Shown: piece by piece, positions 6,036-11,293 of the stretch | How the letters are laid out: each line of letters starts with the position of its first letter | How positions within the stretch are numbered: position 1 is the stretch's first letter | DNA from: a virus | Direction: 5' to 3' (one strand) | IMG/VR virus record: IMGVR_UViG_3300006875_000124 | Coordinates: 1 to 27,221 of that record | DNA: 27,221 bases | The notes under the pieces: generated by a model | Seen by the model: the letters and a program-made list of their open reading frames with translations, nothing else | Told to the model about the DNA's origin: nothing | Databases searched by the model: none | Translations under genes and position numbers: made by a program

Positions 6036-6534
6036 CCATCAAACTCAGTTCGTGGATTTTTACCACTCATCGTTAGATGACGTTGCACCCCATTTGTCGC
6101 AAATTTCTCCAAAAACATATCTTTTTGGTGGTACCAAGGACTCCGCCCTTGACCGCGCCGAAGCAGACGAAGACCGCGCGTTTATGCACCATTACCGGAT
6201 TCCTCGGCACATGATTCGCTCTGAGGTGTGGGCCGACGATCAACATATCCCTGAACGCCCTTATAGCAATAAGCGTGTCAATGATCTCGCTCCTGACCCG
6301 GGTCCCACACTTTGGGAAACGGTTCCAGTAGACCCCCGAGTAAAGCGGGGTGAGGTACTTCAGTACCGTAACCACCACGAGGACCCGGGGAGTATCTCGT
6401 ACATCATTCACAAACACGATGCTCGCCGTGGTGGGCCCATTGAATACCTTGGTGTTACCCAACTGCATGACCGCCAACCCCAGTGGGAAGAGGAGGATGA
6501 CTCGTATTCGACAACTGGGTTAAACGGGGACTGA
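6016..6534 (+). CDS. ART-like / RES-like phage protein with N-terminal tag
   Basis: 172-aa protein. After the tag MAARSNLHQTQF it has DFYHSSLDDV (14-23), resembling the 'hYH-G/S-T/S' NAD-site start of ADP-ribosyltransferase-like folds. LFGGTKDSALDRA (36-48) resembles the 'F-x-GT-x-x-AA-x-x-R' element. GEVLQYRNHHEDPGSISYII (112-131) is a pattern I associate with phage proteins of this kind. Catalytic residues cannot be confirmed by eye, so this is a fold-level guess. The ATG follows the upstream stop by one base with no Shine-Dalgarno; the in-frame extension upstream is an overlap artefact. C-terminus acidic. Confidence 0.5.
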   Translation: MAARSNLHQTQFVDFYHSSLDDVAPHLSQISPKTYLFGGTKDSALDRAEADEDRAFMHHYRIPRHMIRSEVWADDQHIPERPYSNKRVNDLAPDPGPTLWETVPVDPRVKRGEVLQYRNHHEDPGSISYIIHKHDARRGGPIEYLGVTQLHDRQPQWEEEDDSYSTTGLNGD

Positions 6535-6535
6535 G

Positions 6536-6544
6536 TTATCCACA
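6536..6544 (+). promoter_or_regulatory. Perfect DnaA box at a promoter
   Basis: TTATCCACA, followed by GGC; the 12-mer TTATCCACAGGC also occurs in the opposite orientation at 744-755. The box lies about where the -35 of the TAAACT promoter at 6556 would be, so host DnaA could affect it. Chance occurrence cannot be excluded. Confidence 0.4.
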
Positions 6545-6555
6545 GGCAGTTGTAG

Positions 6556-6561
6556 TAAACT
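6556..6561 (+). promoter_or_regulatory. -10 element before a 17-aa mini-ORF
   Basis: TAAACT ends 5 nt before the ATG at 6567. No clear -35 apart from the overlapping DnaA box. Confidence 0.45.
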
Positions 6562-6566
6562 GCGCC

Positions 6567-6620
6567 ATGTTAGTTAAAAAGCGTAGGAGTAATACTTATG
6601 CCGTCCCGCGAACTCCTTGA
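6567..6620 (+). CDS. 17-aa leaderless mini-ORF overlapping the next gene
   Basis: The ORF encodes MLVKKRRSNTYAVPRTP and is basic. It begins 5 nt after a -10 element, spans the Shine-Dalgarno of the next gene (AGGAG near 6585) and overlaps its first 23 bases in another frame. The layout copies the 3507 mini-ORF: a leaderless short frame running into a gene that has a good ribosome-binding site. A translated leader or a coincidence are both possible. Confidence 0.3.
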   Translation: MLVKKRRSNTYAVPRTP

Positions 6621-7125
6621 CTGGGGAGAAATATCCGATCTTGCAGGTGGTGAAGAGGTGGGCGTCCACCTCCACGCCCCTATGAGTCGTGAAGCGGGAT
6701 TCCCGGTGTACTCTGTTCTTCGGGGTAACAAATCCGTGGGTCAGACCGCTGGTGGAGTTGTGCTAAACCCCAGAATAAATATTAATAAATTTCAGTTTGT
6801 TCAGGCTCTTAATAACCCCACAAGGGCAAAGACCCGCAATACTTTGATCATGGGCACCCCCACTACCGACACACCTTCTGGGGAAGAACAGCCATTGCGT
6901 ATTCGTCTCGGTAAAGTTTCAGTGGGCGATAAAACAGTATTTGAAGTTCCCACAGAACCCGGTGATGTGCGATTGCGAAAAACAGTTCGTGGTAAAACTG
7001 GCCTCGCTGATCCAGCCCCGGGTCTCGTCATTTCTAAAGGGTTCTCCCCAAGATCACATGTTTTTGCCTCAGCAGTGGTTTTTGGTCGTCATGGGGTATC
7101 TGCGGTTGATCCAAGGGAGTTGTAA
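6598..7125 (+). CDS. Hypothetical phage protein with N-terminal tag (175 aa)
   Basis: Unrecognised. The N-terminus MPSRELLDWGEISDLAG aligns with MSARDHLSSQLSDLAG of the ParB-like protein at 9236, sharing R-x-x-L and SDLAG, though the bodies are unrelated. The rest is beta-rich with many Val/Gly/Pro residues and basic stretches (RLGKVSVGDKTVFEV, RLRKTVRGKTG). No membrane segment. AGGAG 8 nt before the ATG supports the start. Its TAA overlaps the next gene's ATG by one base. Confidence 0.75.
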   Translation: MPSRELLDWGEISDLAGGEEVGVHLHAPMSREAGFPVYSVLRGNKSVGQTAGGVVLNPRININKFQFVQALNNPTRAKTRNTLIMGTPTTDTPSGEEQPLRIRLGKVSVGDKTVFEVPTEPGDVRLRKTVRGKTGLADPAPGLVISKGFSPRSHVFASAVVFGRHGVSAVDPREL

Positions 7126-7823
7126 TGCGATATATAAGGAATGCCAAATACGACCGAAAAGGAAAACTCACCATGCTAAGCATGGCGGCTGTTGAGCCGA
7201 CCGTACCGACAGATTCAGTTACCCCACCCCCCGCAGTACAAATCCATTCGCAATTTGAAATGGAACATATGCCCGCCCGCGGTAGCAGGCAAATGGAAAT
7301 CTTTGACTCTCCACCCGGCGCTACTCCCGAGGAGAGCACTGGACGCCTTAATGACCAGTTAGAGCGGTTGAACAGAAAGGTGCCAAAGGGAGGACAGCAA
7401 GTGCTATTTCAGCACGAGCCGGGGATACCCGAGCATTATCAGGTGACTTACTTAGCGGGTAGCCGTATTGGGCGCATACATTCCATGAACTTGCTCGGCA
7501 TCGCCAAGCATATGGCTGACACACAAGGATTACCACTAAAACCGTCCGACGACCTATCCGAGCACAGCATGGGTATGTTAAAGCACATGGCTGATCGTGG
7601 CATTGTTCCTCACTCAGAGGTGTCAACCAAGATAGGTAATGCCTTGGATTTTGACGACGATTATGTGCTCGGTGAGGCAACCCTAAATAATATTTACAAA
7701 GAAGATGTACCTAAGAGCACAATATCCGCAGGGCGTGAGGCACTAAAGAGCGTGCTTAAGAGTTCTCGTCCCCCGCGCAAACCTTCCACGGTTCATCCAG
7801 ATCAGTTATCTTTTGACCTCTGA
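7125..7823 (+). CDS. QLxLF paralog family, member 4 (divergent)
   Basis: 232-aa distant member. The conserved domain is recognisable: AGSRIGRIHSMNLLGIAKHM and PLKPSDDLSEHSMGMLKHM, followed by DRGIVPHSEV. The internal motif is SRQMEIFDSPP, with a second QQVLFQ, and the C-terminus is HPDQLSFDL, so the position of the Q-motifs is kept even where sequence is not. The N-terminal half differs from members 1-3. ATG overlaps the stop of the gene before. The first ~15 residues are basic, and an internal ATG at 7173 is an alternative start. Confidence 0.7.
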   Translation: MRYIRNAKYDRKGKLTMLSMAAVEPTVPTDSVTPPPAVQIHSQFEMEHMPARGSRQMEIFDSPPGATPEESTGRLNDQLERLNRKVPKGGQQVLFQHEPGIPEHYQVTYLAGSRIGRIHSMNLLGIAKHMADTQGLPLKPSDDLSEHSMGMLKHMADRGIVPHSEVSTKIGNALDFDDDYVLGEATLNNIYKEDVPKSTISAGREALKSVLKSSRPPRKPSTVHPDQLSFDL

Positions 7824-7832
7824 CCAGCACTT

Positions 7833-8471
7833 ATGTCGGGTACTCGTATACATCATTTTTACCATTTGTACGCAGATGGTAATTGGCAATTATGCGTACC
7901 TGACCATATACGAGCGCTGGTTAACTACGGGCTTTACGAGAACCTAGCCTCTCTAAATATCGGCTTTGTCGGTAACTCTACGAACATTGTTTTGGCACAG
8001 GAGTATCTTGCTCTCCATGGTCTTACTTACAATGTCGCCGCTACTGCACCGGGCGGGTGGGAGCAAGTAACTCTTGATCCACTCTACGAGATGGCAGTAC
8101 AAGACCCTGACGCATATTACGTCTACGCCCACACCAAAGGTGCGGCTAATTTTGCCCCGGTTAATGATATTTGGCGTAACGGAATGACCAGAGTCAACAT
8201 CGTGGACTGGCAACGAGCCGTACAGGTGTTGGATGAGGGGTACACCACGGCTGGGTGTCATTACTACACGATTAACCCTGATAATCCCAATCCCTTTTGG
8301 GGAGGAAACTTTTGGTGGGCCACTGGTAAGCACATCAGCATGCTGGGTATCTGCGAGAAAGATTACCGCCATCGGGCTGAGGCATGGGTGGGTAAAATCA
8401 ACAATGACCCGTTCTATAAGCCCTACGACCTGTGGCCTGTAGGAATCGGCACGATACCTCAACCGTTCTGA
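7833..8471 (+). CDS. Glycosyltransferase-like protein
   Basis: 212-aa protein with features I associate with a family of phage and bacterial glycosyltransferase-like proteins: YVYAHTKGA (96-104), an aromatic-rich GGNFWWATGKH (157-167) and RAEAWVG (181-187). There is no DXD motif I can point to and no membrane segment. It might glycosylate DNA, virion protein or a surface polymer; the neighbouring methyltransferase does not resolve this. Its end overlaps the oppositely transcribed methyltransferase by 13 bp. The ATG lacks a clear Shine-Dalgarno; reading by coupling from the gene ending 9 nt upstream is likely. Confidence 0.55.
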   Translation: MSGTRIHHFYHLYADGNWQLCVPDHIRALVNYGLYENLASLNIGFVGNSTNIVLAQEYLALHGLTYNVAATAPGGWEQVTLDPLYEMAVQDPDAYYVYAHTKGAANFAPVNDIWRNGMTRVNIVDWQRAVQVLDEGYTTAGCHYYTINPDNPNPFWGGNFWWATGKHISMLGICEKDYRHRAEAWVGKINNDPFYKPYDLWPVGIGTIPQPF

Positions 8472-8971
8472 CTTAGGTTTACTGCCTCTGCATACAGGTC
8501 ACCGTGGTTTCGATCAATGATCAGATCACGGCATTCCCAATTAGTTTCCGTTAAAGCAAGTGCTAGGTCTAATGGGTCCACGTTGCCATAAAACTCATCC
8601 TCGGGCATTCCCGGTGTTCCGTAGGCGGAGTGCGGGTACCTTGGATCAGTGGCGCAAGTAATCAGAAGCACCCCCTGATATTTGATCGCCTTACCCAGAA
8701 CTTGTAAAACTTTACGATAATCAACAGGGGATATGTGCTCAAACATCTCAGTGCAGAGTCCCATGTCCCAAAGCCGGTCTGGATTCCAAGTAGTTGCGTC
8801 CGCAACTATATCCACGCCCTCGCCACCGATGTGGTCTAAGGCCGTATAAGGAGCATCAGGCCAAAGGTCACGAGGGCTACCGTTGATGTTCCGGCCCCCG
8901 ATATCCAAAATGCTGGTGGGGTGTAGTTCTTTGGATTTAAGTGTTAAAAAGTCCCAAGCCTCAGTATGCAT
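8459..8971 (-). CDS. SAM-dependent methyltransferase (class I)
   Basis: 170-aa protein on the minus strand, the only minus-strand gene I accept. SILDIGGRNINGSP (20-33) is the SAM-binding glycine loop (motif I). DHIGGEGVDIVADATTW (46-62) covers the acidic strand-2 region and motif II. GLCTEMFEHI (71-80) matches the 'h-x-x-E-V-h-EH' post-II element, and VLLITC (101-106) the following strand. Methyl acceptor unknown; small phage members act on sugars, nucleobases or small molecules. The start at 8971 is chosen because TATACT lies exactly 6 nt upstream; ATG at 8977 abuts that hexamer. A longer N-terminal reading would run antisense through the next gene and is rejected. Confidence 0.7.
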   Translation of the reverse strand: MHTEAWDFLTLKSKELHPTSILDIGGRNINGSPRDLWPDAPYTALDHIGGEGVDIVADATTWNPDRLWDMGLCTEMFEHISPVDYRKVLQVLGKAIKYQGVLLITCATDPRYPHSAYGTPGMPEDEFYGNVDPLDLALALTETNWECRDLIIDRNHGDLYAEAVNLSQNG

Positions 8972-8977
8972 GGTCAT

Positions 8978-8985
8978 AGTATAAT
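8978..8985. promoter_or_regulatory. Overlapping divergent -10 elements
   Basis: AGTATAAT gives TATAAT on the + strand (8980-8985), 8 nt before ATG 8994, and TATACT on the - strand (8983-8978), 6 nt before ATG 8971. The two hexamers share four base pairs, a symmetry known to drive bidirectional transcription in bacteria. Both genes would be leaderless. Confidence 0.6.
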
Positions 8986-8993
8986 TGCACTTT

Positions 8994-9239
8994 ATGAACG
9001 ATATTACAAATCTCAAAGCAATTAGCATGCGGATTCTGGCAGTATTTGCCGCCTCCGCCCTTGGTGTGGTTGGCGCAGGAGCCATCGCGGGGGTACCATT
9101 GTGGAAAGCCTGCCTCATGGCGGGAATCGGCGGTATGTCCACAGTTATTGAAGGACTTGCGCGGGCATACATTGATGATGGTAAGTTAGACGCTGGAGAG
9201 ATCAACGCAGTATTCGACAAAATTGAGAAGCAGAATTGA
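8994..9239 (+). CDS. Small membrane protein, holin-like candidate
   Basis: 81 aa. Two closely spaced hydrophobic segments (about residues 12-35 and 37-55: RILAVFAASALGVVGAGAIAG and LWKACLMAGIGGMSTVIEG) are followed by an acidic tail with DDGKLDAGEINAVFDKI, which resembles an EF-hand-like loop-helix. Small two-helix proteins with a D-G-K-L-(T/D)-x-x-E-I tail occur in phages and are often annotated as holins. It is not near the endolysin here, so the lysis role is uncertain. ATG follows the TATAAT by 8 nt; no Shine-Dalgarno. Confidence 0.65.
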   Translation: MNDITNLKAISMRILAVFAASALGVVGAGAIAGVPLWKACLMAGIGGMSTVIEGLARAYIDDGKLDAGEINAVFDKIEKQN

Positions 9240-9814
9240 GCGCACGAGATCACCTATCAAGTCAACTGTCTGACCTCGCCGGTATGGCGTACCCCGTGAT
9301 TCGTCCGGGGGTCACCAAGGCGTACGGTAGCCGTGACCCCGGCACTGTCTTTGGTCGCTGGACCGAGACTGACCCTGCAAAGATCGAACAGTACAAGAAA
9401 TATTTGGAAACCAACCCAAGGGCCGCGGCTAGTGGGCTGACTCTAGAAAAGTTGACATCGGGCTATCACCCCGTTGGGTCTGTCCCGTGGGAGAAGACCG
9501 ATAGGTATGCTCCCTACGACAAGGAACTTGTCGGCCATGTCTTGAATCAAGACAACACCCCCGAGACTGTTCGGGACTTCGACCCCCGTGCTCTCCACGC
9601 CAACCAGCCGTCACTTGTGTCACCTCATTTCTTGCACTACTTTGAGGGCAAGGAAGGGCTGGCTTCGGACAAGGATCAGCGTGGAAATGCAATGCCGTTC
9701 GTGTATATTCAGAAGTCCACCGGAATACACCGAATCTTGGCAGGACACCACCGCGCCGCGGCGGCACTTGTCAAGGGGGAACCACTACGGGCAAGATTTG
9801 CCATTGGAGAATAA
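9236..9814 (+). CDS. ParB-like protein 2 with N-terminal tag
   Basis: 192-aa protein with the ParB/Srx fold at its C-terminal end: DPRALHANQPSLVSPHFLHYF (116-136) followed by RILAGHHRAAAAL (166-178), the G-HHR box. The N-terminal ~110 residues are extra and unassigned. The TTG start (overlapping the upstream TGA) is supported by the tag MSARDHLSSQLSDLAG, which matches starts of other genes nearby. It is not a close relative of the ParB-like protein at 1577. No helix-turn-helix domain, so a stand-alone nuclease or CTPase-type activity is more likely than partitioning. Confidence 0.65.
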   Translation: MSARDHLSSQLSDLAGMAYPVIRPGVTKAYGSRDPGTVFGRWTETDPAKIEQYKKYLETNPRAAASGLTLEKLTSGYHPVGSVPWEKTDRYAPYDKELVGHVLNQDNTPETVRDFDPRALHANQPSLVSPHFLHYFEGKEGLASDKDQRGNAMPFVYIQKSTGIHRILAGHHRAAAALVKGEPLRARFAIGE

Positions 9815-9815
9815 A

Positions 9816-10037
9816 TTGAAGCATTATGTGAATCAGTGGCTGGCGGTCAACCCGTCAGCACCCCGGCTCTCTGTTTCTGAAGTCATCGCACTCAGGAAGC
9901 AGGGAAAGCGCGACATTGAGGTTCAGACCCGTTCGGACGCCGTCGCAGTACTGAACGCCCTCGGCTTGCCAATGGACGAGGCGGCGGCACTTGTGGCGAT
10001 GACGACCCTGTCGTCATCCACCCCGTGCTTTATCTAA
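9816..10037 (+). CDS. Hypothetical 73-aa protein
   Basis: TTG start with GGAG 6 nt upstream (9806-9809), one base after the ParB-like gene's stop. Helical, with a basic centre (VIALRKQGKRDIEV) and a small C-terminal helix (PMDEAAALVAM). No known domain. GTG at 9828 is a possible alternative start. Probably co-transcribed with the gene before it. Confidence 0.6.
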   Translation: MKHYVNQWLAVNPSAPRLSVSEVIALRKQGKRDIEVQTRSDAVAVLNALGLPMDEAAALVAMTTLSSSTPCFI

Positions 10038-10082
10038 GGCATACAGGTGGTCGTTATACAAGGTTGAGAAGTCGAACTAGGG

Positions 10083-10088
10083 TAAAAT
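10083..10088 (+). promoter_or_regulatory. -10 element and hairpin leader
   Basis: TAAAAT opens the intergenic gap 10038-10171. The predicted leader contains a 6-bp hairpin, GGGGTG (10105-10110) / CACCCC (10118-10123), with no T-run after it. A second possible -10, TAAGAT, is at 10150-10155, nearer the ATG at 10172. The gap contains no gene I can support. Confidence 0.4.
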
Positions 10089-10171
10089 AGAACGGCGCGT
10101 TCGAGGGGTGCCCAAATCACCCCAAAAAGTACACAAATTGGATTAAAAGTAAGATAAGAATTGGAGCACAA

Positions 10172-10456
10172 ATGTTCAACACATTGAATAACCCTGACAT
10201 TAGAGAGCACATCGTCTCCATTACTGATGACGAAGAGGTGCTTTTGCTGGATGGCTTTGACGAAGCAATCATTGGCATCACCAATAGGATCAACACCCCT
10301 GTGTTGGCGGTGTACTCGTGGGAATCCATTATCAACATTCTTATTGAGCGCGACGGTCTCTCGCTGGATGACGCAATGGAGTACACCGATTTCAACATCC
10401 TTGGTGCATGGGTTGGCGAAAGAACCCCCATCATCGTGATGCCTCTGGATATGTAG
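10172..10456 (+). CDS. Conserved phage hypothetical (94 aa)
   Basis: The sequence has a compact single-domain pattern: LLLDGFDEAIIGITNRINTP, then AVYSW, then LDDAMEYTDFNILGAWVGERTP. I recall small proteins with this DG-(F/Y)-(D)-EAI-(I/L)-G ... AVYS ... EY-x-x-FN-(h)-x-GAWVG pattern in many unrelated phages, where they have no assigned activity. Acidic, cytosolic, no membrane segment. Shine-Dalgarno TTGGAG lies 6 nt before the ATG. The next gene starts after a separate -10 element. Confidence 0.8.
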   Translation: MFNTLNNPDIREHIVSITDDEEVLLLDGFDEAIIGITNRINTPVLAVYSWESIINILIERDGLSLDDAMEYTDFNILGAWVGERTPIIVMPLDM

Positions 10457-10471
10457 TACCCAAAAATCGTG

Positions 10472-10477
10472 TAAAAT
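10472..10477 (+). promoter_or_regulatory. -10 element before the 76-aa gene
   Basis: TAAAAT, with the predicted start close to 10484. TAAAACC (10477-10483) and GGTTTTA (10498-10504) form a 7-bp inverted repeat that would cover part of the GGAGG ribosome-binding site (10495-10499). The 5' arm would be present only in read-through RNA, not in RNA started at this promoter. Confidence 0.45.
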
Positions 10478-10506
10478 AAAACCACCCGATCTATGGAGGT
10501 TTTAAA

Positions 10507-10737
10507 ATGGCACACGATCACAGAGGTCGCCCGATTGCTGACCCGCACATGCATGTTGTTGAGGCTATGCGCTCGCGGGCACGCCGCGGCGGAACCGGTC
10601 GCGCTGTACGCTTGGACACTGGAGCCGAGGGCTACATTGACCCTGAGGACATGCACGGTTTCTCGTTCGTAGGCGAAAACGGTAGTGAGGAAGATTACGT
10701 CAACGACCCGCACGACGACGAGGATTACGACCGCTGA
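10507..10737 (+). CDS. Hypothetical 76-aa protein, basic start and acidic end
   Basis: Unrecognised. Residues 1-35 are His/Arg-rich (DHRGRPIADPHMH, RSRARRGGTGR); residues 53-76 are strongly acidic and disordered-looking (SEEDYVNDPHDDEDYDR). No membrane segment or Cys. GGAGG 7 nt before the ATG supports the start. The tRNA promoter begins 10 nt after its stop. Confidence 0.75.
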   Translation: MAHDHRGRPIADPHMHVVEAMRSRARRGGTGRAVRLDTGAEGYIDPEDMHGFSFVGENGSEEDYVNDPHDDEDYDR

Positions 10738-10747
10738 CCTTGCTTCT

Positions 10748-10776
10748 TTGACCACGCATCACCCGGGCCTTATACT
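10748..10776 (+). promoter_or_regulatory. Sigma70-type promoter of the tRNA
   Basis: TTGACC (10748-10753), a 17-bp spacer, and TATACT (10771-10776): 5/6 matches to each consensus hexamer at ideal spacing, the best promoter in the window. Six nucleotides separate it from A10783, the first base of the mature tRNA. A 12-bp inverted repeat (10755-10766 with 10784-10795, one G-U) flanks the -10. Confidence 0.8.
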
Positions 10777-10782
10777 GATGGC

Positions 10783-10856
10783 ACCGGGTGGTGCGTCTGG
10801 TTGACGCAAGGTGTCTTATATACACTCGTAGACGGGTTCAATTCCCGTACCCGGTA
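10783..10856 (+). tRNA. tRNA-Ile (anticodon UAU)
   Basis: A full cloverleaf can be drawn. Acceptor ACCGGGT (10783-10789) pairs with ACCCGGT (10849-10855), discriminator A10856. D-stem TGCG/CGCA (10792-10795, 10805-10808) encloses a GG-containing loop. Anticodon stem GGTGT/ACACT (10810-10814, 10822-10826, one G-U) carries loop CTTATAT with anticodon TAT (10817-10819) and A37. The variable loop is 5 nt. T-stem ACGGG/CCCGT (10832-10836, 10844-10848) holds loop TTCAATT. No CCA is encoded. It decodes AUA directly, whereas most bacteria use a CAU tRNA with lysidine. It would supply a codon rare in many actinobacteria. Confidence 0.93.
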
Positions 10857-10860
10857 CTGA

Positions 10861-10939
10861 GGTTCTTGCATGATTATCACCTACGACATCAACACCCCCT
10901 ACATCGGTGATGCAAGAACCGTTGCTCTCCGCAGAGCAA
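10861..10939 (+). repeat. Two inverted repeats just downstream of the tRNA
   Basis: GGTTCTTGCAT (10861-10871) and ATGCAAGAACC (10910-10920) are perfect 11-bp arms 38 nt apart. TTGCTCT (10922-10928) and AGAGCAA (10933-10939) form a 7-bp stem with a CCGC loop. The first arm includes part of the ATG of the 52-aa gene (10870). No T-run follows, so these are not terminators; they could define the tRNA 3' precursor or control the downstream start. Confidence 0.6.
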
Positions 10940-11028
10940 AGGCAGAAGGTTGGAGGAGCGCTACCGTGATTAGTACCTACCCGACAGGACCGGGATCGTT
11001 TTCTGTAACACTTACGGTGGTTAAGTGA
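10870..11028 (+). CDS. Hypothetical 52-aa protein
   Basis: ATG at 10870 with a moderate GAGG 7 nt upstream; ends one base before the next gene's ATG. The sequence MIITYDINTPYIGDART, then ALRRAKAEGWRSATVISTYP and SFSVTLTVVK, suggests a small alpha/beta protein. The start codon lies in the arm of an inverted repeat. No family recognised. Tight spacing to the membrane-protein genes suggests the same operon. Confidence 0.6.
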   Translation: MIITYDINTPYIGDARTVALRRAKAEGWRSATVISTYPTGPGSFSVTLTVVK

Positions 11029-11029
11029 C

Positions 11030-11293
11030 ATGTGGGCCATCACTGTTGCTGAGGGAGTTCAAGCCGCCGCTGTCACCGCGGTTGGGGCGATCATCGTCGC
11101 TATTATCACGCGATTTAGCCGACAAAATGCCAAAGATCACGCAGTGGTACAACAGAAACTAGACAGGCTCTCTGATAGCCTTAGCGACACGCACACCACA
11201 ATAGTTGAGGTTCAAGCAGACGTAAAGTACCTGCGTAAGGACCACGACCGCGTGGAAGAGCGACTCAACCGCCACTTGGAGGAAAAGAAATGA
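11030..11293 (+). CDS. Membrane protein with coiled coil (DUF2746-like)
   Basis: 87 aa. One transmembrane helix (about residues 5-28, TVAEGVQAAAVTAVGAIIVAIIT) is followed by a charged coiled coil with heptad-like leucines and valines (LDRLSDSLSDTHTTIVEVQADVKYL) and a basic/acidic end. This layout matches small membrane proteins of actinobacteriophage lysis regions often placed in DUF2746. Its neighbour is another small membrane protein, as in holin pairs. ATGA overlap with the next gene. Confidence 0.65.
   Translation: MWAITVAEGVQAAAVTAVGAIIVAIITRFSRQNAKDHAVVQQKLDRLSDSLSDTHTTIVEVQADVKYLRKDHDRVEERLNRHLEEKK

Noticed and set aside
8972-9253. N-terminal extension of the minus-strand methyltransferase to 9253
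   Set aside because: It would be antisense to the whole membrane-protein gene at 8994, and the methyltransferase fold begins at about 8971 with a -10 element 6 nt upstream.
10783-10856. tRNA gene as an integration (att) site or prophage sign
   Set aside because: There is no integrase, excisionase or repressor in the window, and no second copy of the tRNA 3' end; it is better read as a phage translation aid.
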